Part shown: positions 24,733-33,125 of the stretch, piece by piece
Position numbering within the stretch: the first letter of the stretch is position 1
How the letters are laid out: each line of letters opens with the position of its first letter
Position numbers and translations under genes: made by a program
Notes under the pieces: generated by a model
Seen by the model: the letters and a program-made list of their open reading frames with translations, nothing else
Database searches by the model: none
What the model was told of the DNA's origin: nothing
Assembly (NCBI GenBank): GCA_965234685.1
Contig: OZ248539.1
Location: 1,550,001 to 1,614,000 of the forward strand
Length of the DNA stretch: 64,000 nucleotides
Source of the DNA: Fimbriimonas planktonicus
GTDB taxonomy: Bacteria > Armatimonadota > Fimbriimonadia > Fimbriimonadales > Fimbriimonadaceae
Reading direction: 5' to 3'

Positions 24733-25386
24733 GTGAGTTCATTGTCCCTCATCGAAAGCTGGAACCAGGAAATCATCGCCTGCCGAAAGTGCCCGCGCCT
24801 TGTGGAATGGCGAGAATCGGTCGCCGCGGTCAAGCGAAAGTCGTTTGCTGACGAAGACTATTGGGGCAAGCCTGTTCCCTACTTCGGCGATCCGGACGCG
24901 CGTTTGCTCATCCTTGGCCTTGCGCCCGCCGCTCACGGCGCAAACCGCACCGGACGCATGTTTACGGGCGATCGAAGCGGAGACTGGCTCTACCGAGCCT
25001 TGCATCGTGCCAGCCTTGCGTCACAACCAGAAGCGACCGGCCACGCTGATGGCCTGACGCTGATGAACGTGCTTATCGCCGCGAGTTGCCACTGCGCTCC
25101 GCCGGATAACAAACCACTACCCGAAGAACTTGAGAACTGTAACCCCTATCTCCGACGCCTGCTGGCAAGCCGAAATTGGGACGGCATCCTGTGCCTCGGT
25201 GGTATTGCCTGGACCCAACTTCACCGCACCCTAGAACTCAAGGGCCCGAAATTTGCCCATGGCATCGTGCATGAGTCGAATCAGACCCGCCTCGTCGCCA
25301 GCTACCATCCAAGTCAGCAGAACACTTTCACTGGGCGGTTGACCGAACCGATGCTTGATGCCGCCATCGCGGCTTGGAGGGGTTAG
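24733..25386 (+). CDS. Uracil-DNA glycosylase, family 5 (UdgB-like)
   Basis: 217 residues. The family 5 motif A is LGLAPAAHGANRTGRMFTGD near residue 56, where classical UDGs have a GQDPYH-type loop. The second motif SYHPSQQNTFTGRLT near 190 supplies the DNA-intercalating loop. Iron-sulfur ligands are visible as IACRKCPRL near the N-terminus and in the middle (SCHCAPPDN, ENCNPYL). Such enzymes remove uracil and other deaminated bases from DNA. The start is GTG at 24733. It ends overlapping the convergent protease gene by 4 bases. Confidence 0.88.
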   Translation: MSSLSLIESWNQEIIACRKCPRLVEWRESVAAVKRKSFADEDYWGKPVPYFGDPDARLLILGLAPAAHGANRTGRMFTGDRSGDWLYRALHRASLASQPEATGHADGLTLMNVLIAASCHCAPPDNKPLPEELENCNPYLRRLLASRNWDGILCLGGIAWTQLHRTLELKGPKFAHGIVHESNQTRLVASYHPSQQNTFTGRLTEPMLDAAIAAWRG

Positions 25387-26537
25387 TCGTTCAACAATTC
25401 TTTCCGCTCAATCTCGTAGCGCTTCACTTCCCCGTTTCGGGATGTCACAAGCTTTACTTTTGAACCCTTGGGGCCCTTCATCAGCTTCTCGATGCGCTCG
25501 TAAGTGCCTTCAATCTGCTCTTGACCATCGACGCTGAGTAGCTGATCTCCGACCTTGATTCCGGCCACTTCGGCCGGCGAGTCTGGGGCGACCGCGAAGA
25601 TGATCGTTCGCTTTCGCTCGTTGTTAAAACCCGCCCGGATTCCAACGTCACTAGAAGAGTCATCGGAAACTTTGCCTGTGAAATTCTCTAGCCAAACGCG
25701 TCGTCGCTCGTAGTCACAAATGATATTGAAGTTCTTTAGGAATTGGAAGCCGATCGTTCCGTCCGAGTCGGCCGAGCTGGATGGAAGGTCAATGACGCTC
25801 CAACTGCTTTCTTGAACCGGCACGCCAAAAATGGTGGCGTTCTTCATTCGGTAGTACCAAGAGTCGACCGCTCCGCTGGCTACACCCGCGGTAAAGAAGT
25901 ATTTCGGTTTCGTGCCTTCTTTCCAAAGTCCGACTCGCTCTAGGGAGTCCTTGTGGGTGGTTGCATAGAATCCGTTCCCGGTGTCAAGCGCGAGGGTAAG
26001 TTTTTTGCCCGTGCTCACCTGAACCGCCAGCTCCATGGCCGAGCCACCAATGGGTAGCAACTTCGCAAGGAATGTTCGCTTGTTGTCTGGCACCTTCTTG
26101 GTCACGTCAACGGATTTCGGGTGAAAGATGAACTGGTTCTTCTCGAAGTTAATCTCCATCACGTGATCCCGCACGCCGTCTAGTCCGAGAATTCCGTCTA
26201 CGTGCGTTCCGTAGGAAGCCGACATGTCGTTCGGCATGACCACGATCGTTCTATCTGCCGCCGGGACGTTTAATCCGCCAATCGACATCGACTTCAGCTT
26301 GACCGTGCTAGCAGCGAACGAACCCACAAAGTCGCGCAACTCTTGAACCCCAGTTGATGGGCCGATGTTCAGGTTTGAAGCTAGCAGAAGCGTGCCACCG
26401 TAACCCGTATCGAACATGCAGGTCATCTTCTTGCCGTTGGCGGTGATGTCCACGAGGATTGCGGAGTCGGTCTGGCGGAACGGAACGACGATGGGTGCGG
26501 CAGCTTGCGCGGTGATGAGGGCGAGGAGGCTTGTCAC
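25383..26537 (-). CDS. Exported double-DTG aspartyl protease-like protein with PDZ domain
   Basis: 384 residues with a short signal-like N-terminus (MTSLLALITAQAAA). Two pepsin-like lobes follow, each with an active-site motif: MFDTGYGGTLLLA near 43 and LALDTGNGFYATT near 190, and the lobe signatures VDGILGLDGV and DGTIGFQFLKNF. A C-terminal PDZ domain (about 290-375) contains FAVAPDSPAEVAGIKVGDQL. This is the build of retropepsin-like/TIGR02281-type bacterial aspartyl proteases with a PDZ regulator. Having two DTG sites in one chain resembles eukaryotic pepsins. It lies 3 bases after the TPR protein gene, so they are coexpressed. Confidence 0.8.
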   Translation of the reverse strand: MTSLLALITAQAAAPIVVPFRQTDSAILVDITANGKKMTCMFDTGYGGTLLLASNLNIGPSTGVQELRDFVGSFAASTVKLKSMSIGGLNVPAADRTIVVMPNDMSASYGTHVDGILGLDGVRDHVMEINFEKNQFIFHPKSVDVTKKVPDNKRTFLAKLLPIGGSAMELAVQVSTGKKLTLALDTGNGFYATTHKDSLERVGLWKEGTKPKYFFTAGVASGAVDSWYYRMKNATIFGVPVQESSWSVIDLPSSSADSDGTIGFQFLKNFNIICDYERRRVWLENFTGKVSDDSSSDVGIRAGFNNERKRTIIFAVAPDSPAEVAGIKVGDQLLSVDGQEQIEGTYERIEKLMKGPKGSKVKLVTSRNGEVKRYEIERKELLND

Positions 26538-26540
26538 GGT

Positions 26541-27260
26541 TTATTGATCTCGGCTCTTGCGGCCTACAAGGAAATATACGGCGGTCGGGAACCACGGTAA
26601 CCCACAAAAACAACAAACCATTTGAGGGATTAACCAAGCGATGCGAGCCTTCCGATTTAACATATCTAGAATAAGCCAAGAAAAGCTCGCCAGCCCACTC
26701 GAAATCCACGCACAGAGCACCAAAAAACTCACGATGTCCGATTTCGGCTTGGTCGTTGAAATCGGTTCTTTTACGCTCATGTCTGGCGGCGAGATCGGCT
26801 GAAACACCGCCAATGCGACGGTGACGGCGATTCCGAGCACGATGATCGCAATTCCAACTCGACTCCAAAACGGTTCGCGCTGCACCAGGCTCTGGAAAAT
26901 CGGTGGCAACTGTCCATCCCGTTCCAGAACCGAAAGAGCGGTCGCGTCCTGCGGGTCAACTTCAAGCACTTCCCGCGCGATGAGCAAAGCCTCGATGCGC
27001 TTTTCCCCGGCTACCAACAAACTCGCCAGATTGCCCGCGACTTTGATGTCGGACGGATCCAGTTTTCGCGCTTCGCGAAGATCGGCTTCTGCGCCGCTCG
27101 CATCCCCCGCGCGGGCCCGCGTCACCCCCCGCAATCCTAGCAGTTTTGCGTTGGCCGGAGATTCGGCAATCAGGGCGTCTAGTAGAGGAAGAGCCTCGGA
27201 ATGTTGCTCGGATCGGAGAAGTTCAAGTGCCTGAGAAAAGCGAGGGTCAACTGAACTCAC
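26541..27260 (-). CDS. TPR membrane protein
   Basis: 239 residues. The N-terminal part has about three tetratricopeptide repeats (residues 5-110), with the canonical ALPLLDALIAESPANAKLLG and GAEADLREARKLDPSDIKVA. Three or four hydrophobic segments follow (VGIAIIVLGIAVTVALAVF, SFLVLCAWISSGLASFSWLI). The C-terminal NRKARIAWLIPQMVCC and FPTAVYFLVGR resemble the phospholipase D N-terminal membrane motif found in small inner-membrane proteins. It probably recruits a partner to the membrane. It is first in a two-gene operon with the PDZ protease. Confidence 0.7.
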   Translation of the reverse strand: MSSVDPRFSQALELLRSEQHSEALPLLDALIAESPANAKLLGLRGVTRARAGDASGAEADLREARKLDPSDIKVAGNLASLLVAGEKRIEALLIAREVLEVDPQDATALSVLERDGQLPPIFQSLVQREPFWSRVGIAIIVLGIAVTVALAVFQPISPPDMSVKEPISTTKPKSDIVSFLVLCAWISSGLASFSWLILDMLNRKARIAWLIPQMVCCFCGLPWFPTAVYFLVGRKSRDQ

Positions 27261-27287
27261 AACAGAATGTTACCGTTCCCCATGGAA

Positions 27288-27308
27288 TTGACAGGATTTT
27301 TGTATAAT
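27288..27308 (+). promoter_or_regulatory. Promoter region of the liv operon with odd spacing
   Basis: Perfect TATAAT at 27303-27308, with a perfect TTGACA at 27288-27293 only 9 bases upstream, too close for standard sigma-70 use. The TATAAT is probably the -10 box with a poor -35, and TTGACA may be coincidental. A short hairpin, CGCTAG/CTAGCG (27326-27343), lies in the leader just upstream of the ribosome-binding site. Confidence 0.55.
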
Positions 27309-27357
27309 AGGCGCACTCAGGTCACCGCTAGCTCGGTCTAGCGTGGGACAAGCAACC

Positions 27358-28623
27358 ATGAATATTCAATTCTCCTGGAAACATGGGCTCATCGCCCTCG
27401 CTGTAGCCGCCGCAATCGGATGCAACGGCGGAGACTCAACCGCAACCACCCCAACGGTCGAAAACAAAGGCACCGAAGCAACGCCCGCCGCGGCTGGTCG
27501 AAAGGCCCCAACCGCCGAGGGCAACAAGGTTGAAGGCGATGTCATTAAAGTCGGCATCGTTGGCAGCTTGACCGGCGACCAGAAGCCATGGGGCGAAGAC
27601 AGCGTTGAAGGCGCAAAGATGGCCGTTGAAGAACTCAACGCTGCCGGCGGAATCAACGGAAAGAAAGTTGAACTCATCACCGGAGACTCCACTTCAAAAG
27701 CAGAAGGCGCAAAGACCGCGGCCGAAAAGCTGATCTCCGACGGAGTCATCGGCATTATCGGTGAAGTTGCTTCGGGCCACACCATCCAGATCGCAAAGTC
27801 CGCCTTCGACAAGGGTGTTCCGGTTGTCGCCATTGGTGCAACCAAGACCGACCTCACCCAGGAAGGCACCCACGTCAGCCGCGTCTGCTACATTGACGAC
27901 TTCCAGGGACCGGTCATGGCGAAGTTCGCCTACGAAGAGCTCGGCCTCCGAAAGGTCGCTCTGATGACCGACAACAAGCAGCCTTACTCCCAGTACCTGA
28001 GCAAAACCTTTGGAGACAAGTTCAAGGCACTCGGCGGAACCATCGTCAAGGAAGCTTTCTACGAGTCCGGCCAGACCCAGTTCTCCGGTCAGATCACCGA
28101 ACTCAAGGCCGAAACGCCAGACGGTCTCTTCCTCAGCGGCTACTTCACGGAAGTTGGTCCAATTGCCCAGCAGGTTCGCCAGGCTGGCCTCAAGGACGTT
28201 AAGCTCATGGGTGGAGACGGTTGGGACAGCCCACAGCTCCTCACCAGCGGCGGCGATGCAATCCTCGGATCATTCTTCTGCAACCACTACAACAACAAAG
28301 AAGATCGACCTGCGGTCAAGACCTTCCTTGACGCATACAAGAAAGGCCACGCTGGTAAAGAGCCCGGCACCACCATGGCTGCCCTCGGCTACGACGCTAC
28401 CAAGTTGATGCTCGAAGCCTTGAAGAAAGCCAAGTCGCTGGATTCGAAGTCGCTGATCGAAGCGATCAACGAGACCGAGAACTTCGCTGGCGTCTCCGGC
28501 ACCATCACGCTCAAGGGCTTCAACGGCAACCCACCAAAGCGAGCACTCGTGGTCGAAGTTCGACCTCAGTCCGAAGGGTTCCAAGTCTTCCGAAAAGCCT
28601 ACGAGGCGGACGAGATTAAGTAA
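27358..28623 (+). CDS. livJ: Branched-chain amino acid ABC importer, substrate-binding lipoprotein
   Basis: 421 residues. A lipoprotein signal (HGLIALAVAAAIGCNGG) and a Thr/Ala/Pro linker lead into a type I periplasmic-binding fold (about 60-421): IKVGIVGSLTGDQKPWGEDS, AVEELNAAGGINGKKVELIT, AAEKLISDGVIGIIGEVAS, VGPIAQQVRQAGL. These match LivJ/Leu-Ile-Val binding proteins. I prefer the ATG at 27358; a GTG five codons earlier adds nothing. It is first in the livJHMG operon. The ligand could be branched-chain amino acids, or amides or urea, which use related receptors. Confidence 0.9.
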   Translation: MNIQFSWKHGLIALAVAAAIGCNGGDSTATTPTVENKGTEATPAAAGRKAPTAEGNKVEGDVIKVGIVGSLTGDQKPWGEDSVEGAKMAVEELNAAGGINGKKVELITGDSTSKAEGAKTAAEKLISDGVIGIIGEVASGHTIQIAKSAFDKGVPVVAIGATKTDLTQEGTHVSRVCYIDDFQGPVMAKFAYEELGLRKVALMTDNKQPYSQYLSKTFGDKFKALGGTIVKEAFYESGQTQFSGQITELKAETPDGLFLSGYFTEVGPIAQQVRQAGLKDVKLMGGDGWDSPQLLTSGGDAILGSFFCNHYNNKEDRPAVKTFLDAYKKGHAGKEPGTTMAALGYDATKLMLEALKKAKSLDSKSLIEAINETENFAGVSGTITLKGFNGNPPKRALVVEVRPQSEGFQVFRKAYEADEIK

Positions 28624-28630
28624 GCGGCGA

Positions 28631-29803
28631 ATGACCGTATTACCAGACCTCTTGGCAGGGTTGGAGTTCTCCACCCTGCCGCAGCAACTTGTGAATGGCA
28701 TCCTTTTGGGTGCCATTTACGCGCTTATAGCCCTCGGTTACACGATGGTCTATGGCGTCTTGAAACTCATCAACTTCGCCCACGGCGAAGTCTTCATGCT
28801 GGGTGCCTACACGGCCCTCTTCACCTCATGGTCGTTCGGGTTCACACAGGCCGGCAACAAGCAAGACTCGTCGCCGGGAATTCTAATCGTGATGCTGCTC
28901 GTTTCCATGACGGTCTGCGGCATCGTTGGAGTAGTGATCGAGCGCTTCGCGTATCGCCCGATGCGCAGCCAGCCTAGAATTGCCTCGCTGATCACCGCCA
29001 TCGGCATTTCCCTGCTGCTCCAATATGGCGGTCAGTTGTTCCTCCCGAGCAGCCCACCTCCGAGCATCAGCGACAAGGTCAACCCATTCAAGGGCAACAT
29101 TGAGATTCCCTTGAAGCCAGCGGACAGCGCACTACTCGCCCAAGCCGAACAACTGAAGGCTAAAGTCACGAGTACGAAAGCCGCCTACGACGAGCAGCTC
29201 AAGTCTGAAAAAGACTCGTTCAACCTGAGCCCGGTCGGAAAGGAGCTTCGAACCGCTTCGCAAGATGCCGAGCGTGACTACCGCAATGCGATCGACAAGG
29301 CAAACAAAGACGCCCTCGTGATCACCCTCCCGCAGGGCCAGGTGATCATGCTTGTCACCACCGTTGTCTTGATGATCATCCTCACGTGGCTGGTTATGAA
29401 AACCACGGCCGGTCGCGCCATGCGTGCTGCCTCGCTCGACTTCGATGCCGCCTCTCTCATGGGCATCAACGTCAACACCGTGATCGCCTTCACGTTCTTT
29501 ATTGGTTCTGCCCTCGCAGGTGCGGGCGCCATGATGAACGCCTCGTTCCTCGGTGGAACCAAGATCGACACGTTCTTCGGCATGTTGCCCGGCGTTAAGG
29601 CCTTCGTTGCTGCCGTCCTTGGCGGAATCGGAAATATTCCCGGTGCCGTTCTCGGAGGAATCCTGATGGGTCTCGCCGAAACCATGGTCATCTGGGCCGG
29701 ATATGGCAACTACAAAGACGCCATCGCCTTCATCGTCCTGATTGTTGTGCTGCTCGTGAAACCAGGCGGACTACTTGGCTCGAACAAGGTGGAAAAGGTT
29801 TGA
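28631..29803 (+). CDS. livH: Branched-chain amino acid ABC importer permease LivH, with inserted coiled coil
   Basis: 390 residues against about 300 for LivH. Family features: NGILLGAIYALIALGYTMVY, LINFAHGEVFMLGAY, ERFAYRPMR, RAMRAASLDFDAASLMGINV with FFIGSALAGAGAMM, and VKAFVAAVLGGIGNIPGAVL. Between transmembrane segments, residues about 140-235 hold an extra, charged, Ala/Lys/Glu-rich stretch (ADSALLAQAEQLKAKVTSTK) that looks like a coiled coil on the outer side. The rest of the fold is intact, so the insertion is added, not a rearrangement. It follows livJ by 7 bases and overlaps livM by 4. Confidence 0.92.
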   Translation: MTVLPDLLAGLEFSTLPQQLVNGILLGAIYALIALGYTMVYGVLKLINFAHGEVFMLGAYTALFTSWSFGFTQAGNKQDSSPGILIVMLLVSMTVCGIVGVVIERFAYRPMRSQPRIASLITAIGISLLLQYGGQLFLPSSPPPSISDKVNPFKGNIEIPLKPADSALLAQAEQLKAKVTSTKAAYDEQLKSEKDSFNLSPVGKELRTASQDAERDYRNAIDKANKDALVITLPQGQVIMLVTTVVLMIILTWLVMKTTAGRAMRAASLDFDAASLMGINVNTVIAFTFFIGSALAGAGAMMNASFLGGTKIDTFFGMLPGVKAFVAAVLGGIGNIPGAVLGGILMGLAETMVIWAGYGNYKDAIAFIVLIVVLLVKPGGLLGSNKVEKV

Positions 29804-30984
29804 AGTTCTGGGGCGTTCGTCTTGCCTCCATTCTGGGAGCGGTGGCGTTTTGCTTCTTGCTCGAAGGCGTTGCGCAAGGACAAAGCTCATTTGTCCAGCG
29901 CCTCTTCGTGCTTGCTGGTCTCTACGTCACCCTCGCGGTGTCTTTGAACCTGATCAACGGAATCACTGGCCAGTTCAGCATCGGCCACGCTGCCTTCTAT
30001 CAAGTCGGCGCGTACACGGCCGGATTCTGCGCTAGCCGATTCTTTGCCCAGCTCAACCTCCCACCAGCCGCCTGGCTGCTTCTGATGATGATCACTTCGG
30101 CGATCACCGCCGGTTTAGCTGGTCTGCTCGTCGGGTTACCGTCTCTGCGCCTTAAGGGTGACTATCTGGCCATCGTAACGCTTGGCTTCGGCGAGATCAT
30201 CCGAATCTTCGCGCAGAACCAAGAAGCCCTTGGTGGAGCCTATGGTCTCACCGTCGCGCCGAAGATCCAGTACGTCTGGGCCGCATGGCTCCTCGCAATC
30301 CTGTGCATCGCGGTTTGCCGAAACCTTCTTCGAACCGCCCATGGACTGCCCTTCCTTGCCGTTCGTGAAGACGAAATCGCAAGTAGCGCTATGGGCGTCA
30401 ACGTCACCCAGACCAAGGTAGTTGCCTTTGTCTTGGGATCAATGTTCGCCGGTGCCGCTGGCGCAATCCTGGCCCACTTCGAGAGCTTCGTCAGCCCGCC
30501 CATGTTCACCATGGATGTGAGCTTCACCATCGTCACGATGGTCGTTCTCGGTGGAACCGGGTCCATCACGGGCTCCGTGCTTGCCGCGATCCTGCTGTTC
30601 TATCTGCCAGAAAAGATGCGCGACTTCACCAACATCCCTTTGTCGGGTGTTGCCGCTGCCTTCGTCGCGATCAGCGCCGCCGTGTTTGCCATCCGCTGGG
30701 TGATGCAAAACTTCCATGGCAGCGCGAAGGATAGAGCGATTCGGTATCTCGGGATTGTCGTTGGAGCACTGGTGATTTGGTTCATCAGCAAAGCCCTCCT
30801 CGGTAACGTTCCGAGCCTCAAAGAAAACATTGATGGCTCCAAGCTTCGAATGGTGGTCTTCAGCGTCACGCTTGTCGTGCTGATGCTCCTCCGCCCGCAA
30901 GGCATGCTCGGACACCACGAGTTCTCGTGGGATTGGGTGCGGAGCAAGTTCGGCAAGCCAACGGTTAAGGAGGCCACCGCTTGA
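29800..30984 (+). CDS. livM: Branched-chain amino acid ABC importer permease LivM
   Basis: 394 residues. Motifs VSLNLINGITGQFSIGHAAF, GLPSLRLKGDYLAIVTLGFG, FLAVREDEIASSAMGVNVTQ, LGGTGSITGSVLAA identify LivM. About ten hydrophobic segments. The start is TTG, overlapping the livH stop. A C-terminal hydrophobic extension (LGIVVGALVIWFISKALLG, VVFSVTLVVLMLLRPQGMLG) is longer than in some homologues but keeps the closing RPQGMLG. The TTG start of livG overlaps its stop. Confidence 0.93.
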   Translation: MKFWGVRLASILGAVAFCFLLEGVAQGQSSFVQRLFVLAGLYVTLAVSLNLINGITGQFSIGHAAFYQVGAYTAGFCASRFFAQLNLPPAAWLLLMMITSAITAGLAGLLVGLPSLRLKGDYLAIVTLGFGEIIRIFAQNQEALGGAYGLTVAPKIQYVWAAWLLAILCIAVCRNLLRTAHGLPFLAVREDEIASSAMGVNVTQTKVVAFVLGSMFAGAAGAILAHFESFVSPPMFTMDVSFTIVTMVVLGGTGSITGSVLAAILLFYLPEKMRDFTNIPLSGVAAAFVAISAAVFAIRWVMQNFHGSAKDRAIRYLGIVVGALVIWFISKALLGNVPSLKENIDGSKLRMVVFSVTLVVLMLLRPQGMLGHHEFSWDWVRSKFGKPTVKEATA

Positions 30985-31745
30985 GCCTCCTCCAACTCGA
31001 TCAGGCAACCATCAAGTTCGGCGGACTCATCGCGGTTAACAGCGTAAGTTTCGAACTCAAGAAGGGAGACCTGTTCGGCCTCATCGGTCCGAACGGCGCG
31101 GGCAAGACCACTTGCTTCAACCTCATCACTGGCGTCTACAAGCCGACGAGCGGCAAGATCACCTTTGATGGCAAAGAAATTGGCGGTACACCCGCCAACA
31201 AGATCGCCAACCTGGGCATCGCACGAACGTTCCAGAACATTCGCCTCTTCAAGTCGCTGTCTGTCCTAGAGAACGTTGTGGTCGGTGGATTTCTGCGCCA
31301 CAAAACGCCCCTAATCTCCGCCCTCGCTTACATGCCGAACGTCATCAAAGAGACCGAAAGCCTGAAGGCAGAAGCTCTTGAGTTGCTGAAGATTGTCAAC
31401 CTCGATAAAGTCGCCGACGTTCGCTCGGCAGACCTGAGCTACGGGATGCAGCGACGTCTCGAGATCGCGCGTGCCATGGCGACTCAGCCCAAACTCCTTC
31501 TCCTCGACGAACCTGCCGCCGGCATGAACCCGCAGGAAAAGGAAGAACTCAACGCAATGGTCAAGCACATTCGCGACGAAGTTGGCCTGACCGTGCTTCT
31601 CATCGAGCACGACATGCGCTTTGTCATGTCGCTATGTGAGCGAATCGTTGTTCTTGACGCGGGCAAAGAAATTGCCGCCGGACCACCGGACGCCATCCGA
31701 AGCGACCCCAAAGTCATTGCCGCCTATCTGGGCGAAGCCGTTTAG
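30981..31745 (+). CDS. livG: Branched-chain amino acid ABC importer ATPase LivG
   Basis: 254 residues. Walker A is GLIGPNGAGKTTCFN near 33-45, the ABC signature ADLSYGMQRRLEIARAMA near 153, Walker B PKLLLLDEPAAGMNPQEKEE, and the switch His in LIEHDMRFVM. The Q-loop area GIARTFQNIRLFKSL is typical of LivG rather than LivF. Start is TTG overlapping the livM stop. The second ATPase of the usual pair (livF) is not the next gene and is not elsewhere in the window. Confidence 0.94.
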   Translation: MSLLQLDQATIKFGGLIAVNSVSFELKKGDLFGLIGPNGAGKTTCFNLITGVYKPTSGKITFDGKEIGGTPANKIANLGIARTFQNIRLFKSLSVLENVVVGGFLRHKTPLISALAYMPNVIKETESLKAEALELLKIVNLDKVADVRSADLSYGMQRRLEIARAMATQPKLLLLDEPAAGMNPQEKEELNAMVKHIRDEVGLTVLLIEHDMRFVMSLCERIVVLDAGKEIAAGPPDAIRSDPKVIAAYLGEAV

Positions 31746-31760
31746 CGGTACAAGGCAAGA

Positions 31761-33125
31761 ATGGACACGACGGTCGAGAGGCTGAACTCCATTCTTGCCA
31801 GTGCCGATTGGGGGGATGCCATTGGCACCGCCATCGTTTCCCACCTTTACATCATCGGCCCTGCCCTCAGCCTTTTCTGCCTTGCGTGGGCCTACAATGA
31901 GGCCAAGCGACGCCGCCAAATGCAGGGGCTGCCCACGAGCCGCGTGAAGGGCGTGTTCATCGGGTTTGTAGAACTTCACGGCATCCTCCGCTGCAAGAAC
32001 CCAGTCCAGAGCTACTTGGCCGAGCTTCCTTGTGCCTTCTACCGATACTCCGTCCAAGAGGAGTGGCGGCGCACCGTTGTTGAGCGAGACTCAAAAGGCA
32101 ACACGCGGACAAGAACCGAATCGGGCTGGAATGAGGTTGCCTCCGGCAGTCGAATGACGTGCTTCGATCTTGAGGACGACACCGGCCAAATCCAGATCTG
32201 GCCAGACGGAGCGGAAATTGAACCTGCATCTGCACTATCCAGAACTTGTGGACCTCATGACCCGATGTACTACGAGAAGGGCCCCGCTGGCGCAATTGCC
32301 AACAGCACCTACACTCGAAGATTCACAGAGGAAATCCTTCCGTTAGATCGCTTGATCTTTGTGGTCGGCCAAAGCCGCGAGCGAGCCGACCGAGTTGAAC
32401 CCGAAATTGCCCATCACCAAGATGCCCCCCGGTTCCTCATTTCCGTTCGGCAAGAAGCGCAAATCATCTCTAGCCACGGCTGGACCGAGTTTGGCGCCCT
32501 GATTTTCGGAGCGGTCCTGTGCATTGGACTGCCCGCCTTTCAGCTGTATCAAACCGAGTTTCGCCCCTTCCGTCCGGACATGCTGATAGCGTTCGGCGGC
32601 ATGTTCCTACTTGTGCTCGCGCTACAAGGCGCGATCGGGGTCTACAACAGCTTGGTCGACATCCACCAGAGGGTGAAGCAGGGATTCAGCCTCATCGACG
32701 TCCAGTTGAAACGCCGATACGACCTGCTCACGAATCTTGTCACCACGGTTCAGGGATACAAAGACCACGAATCGAGCGCGCTCGAAATGGTCTCAACCCT
32801 CAGAGCCGAAGCACAGGAACAAAAGCAACAGCACGCCGTCGGCCGAAAAATCCTTGCTCTGGCGGAATCCTATCCTGAACTCCGTTCGAACCGAAACTTC
32901 CTCCAGCTTCAAAAGGAGCTACAGGACACGGAGGACAGGATTGCCCTCGCTCGAGCCTACTACCTGGATATCTGCAGCAACTTCGACATCCTGCTCCAGA
33001 AATTCCCGAACAGCCTGATTCAGTCGCTGGTGCAGTTCAAATCCCCGCCCACCCTGGACTTTTTGGCAGAAGAAAGGGCCGTGCCGAACGTCAAGTTCGA
33101 ACACGACCCACTCAAGAACGGGTAA
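31761..33125 (+). CDS. Membrane protein fusing a GIDE-like domain to LemA
   Basis: 454 residues. After an N-terminal transmembrane segment (LYIIGPALSLFCLAWAYNEA), a beta-rich domain (about 60-225) contains GVFIGFVELHGILRCKNPV and LPCAFYRYSVQEEW, the pattern of the GIDE domain found in the MUL1-type E3 ligases of mitochondria and in bacterial membrane proteins. Two more hydrophobic segments (about 245-300) follow. The C-terminal part (about 300-440) is LemA-like: IGVYNSLVDIHQRVKQGF, DVQLKRRYDLLTNLVTTVQG, LARAYYLDICSNFDILLQKF. No RING finger is present. LemA normally stands alone. It is 15 bases after livG but probably independent. Function unknown. Confidence 0.7.
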   Translation: MDTTVERLNSILASADWGDAIGTAIVSHLYIIGPALSLFCLAWAYNEAKRRRQMQGLPTSRVKGVFIGFVELHGILRCKNPVQSYLAELPCAFYRYSVQEEWRRTVVERDSKGNTRTRTESGWNEVASGSRMTCFDLEDDTGQIQIWPDGAEIEPASALSRTCGPHDPMYYEKGPAGAIANSTYTRRFTEEILPLDRLIFVVGQSRERADRVEPEIAHHQDAPRFLISVRQEAQIISSHGWTEFGALIFGAVLCIGLPAFQLYQTEFRPFRPDMLIAFGGMFLLVLALQGAIGVYNSLVDIHQRVKQGFSLIDVQLKRRYDLLTNLVTTVQGYKDHESSALEMVSTLRAEAQEQKQQHAVGRKILALAESYPELRSNRNFLQLQKELQDTEDRIALARAYYLDICSNFDILLQKFPNSLIQSLVQFKSPPTLDFLAEERAVPNVKFEHDPLKNG

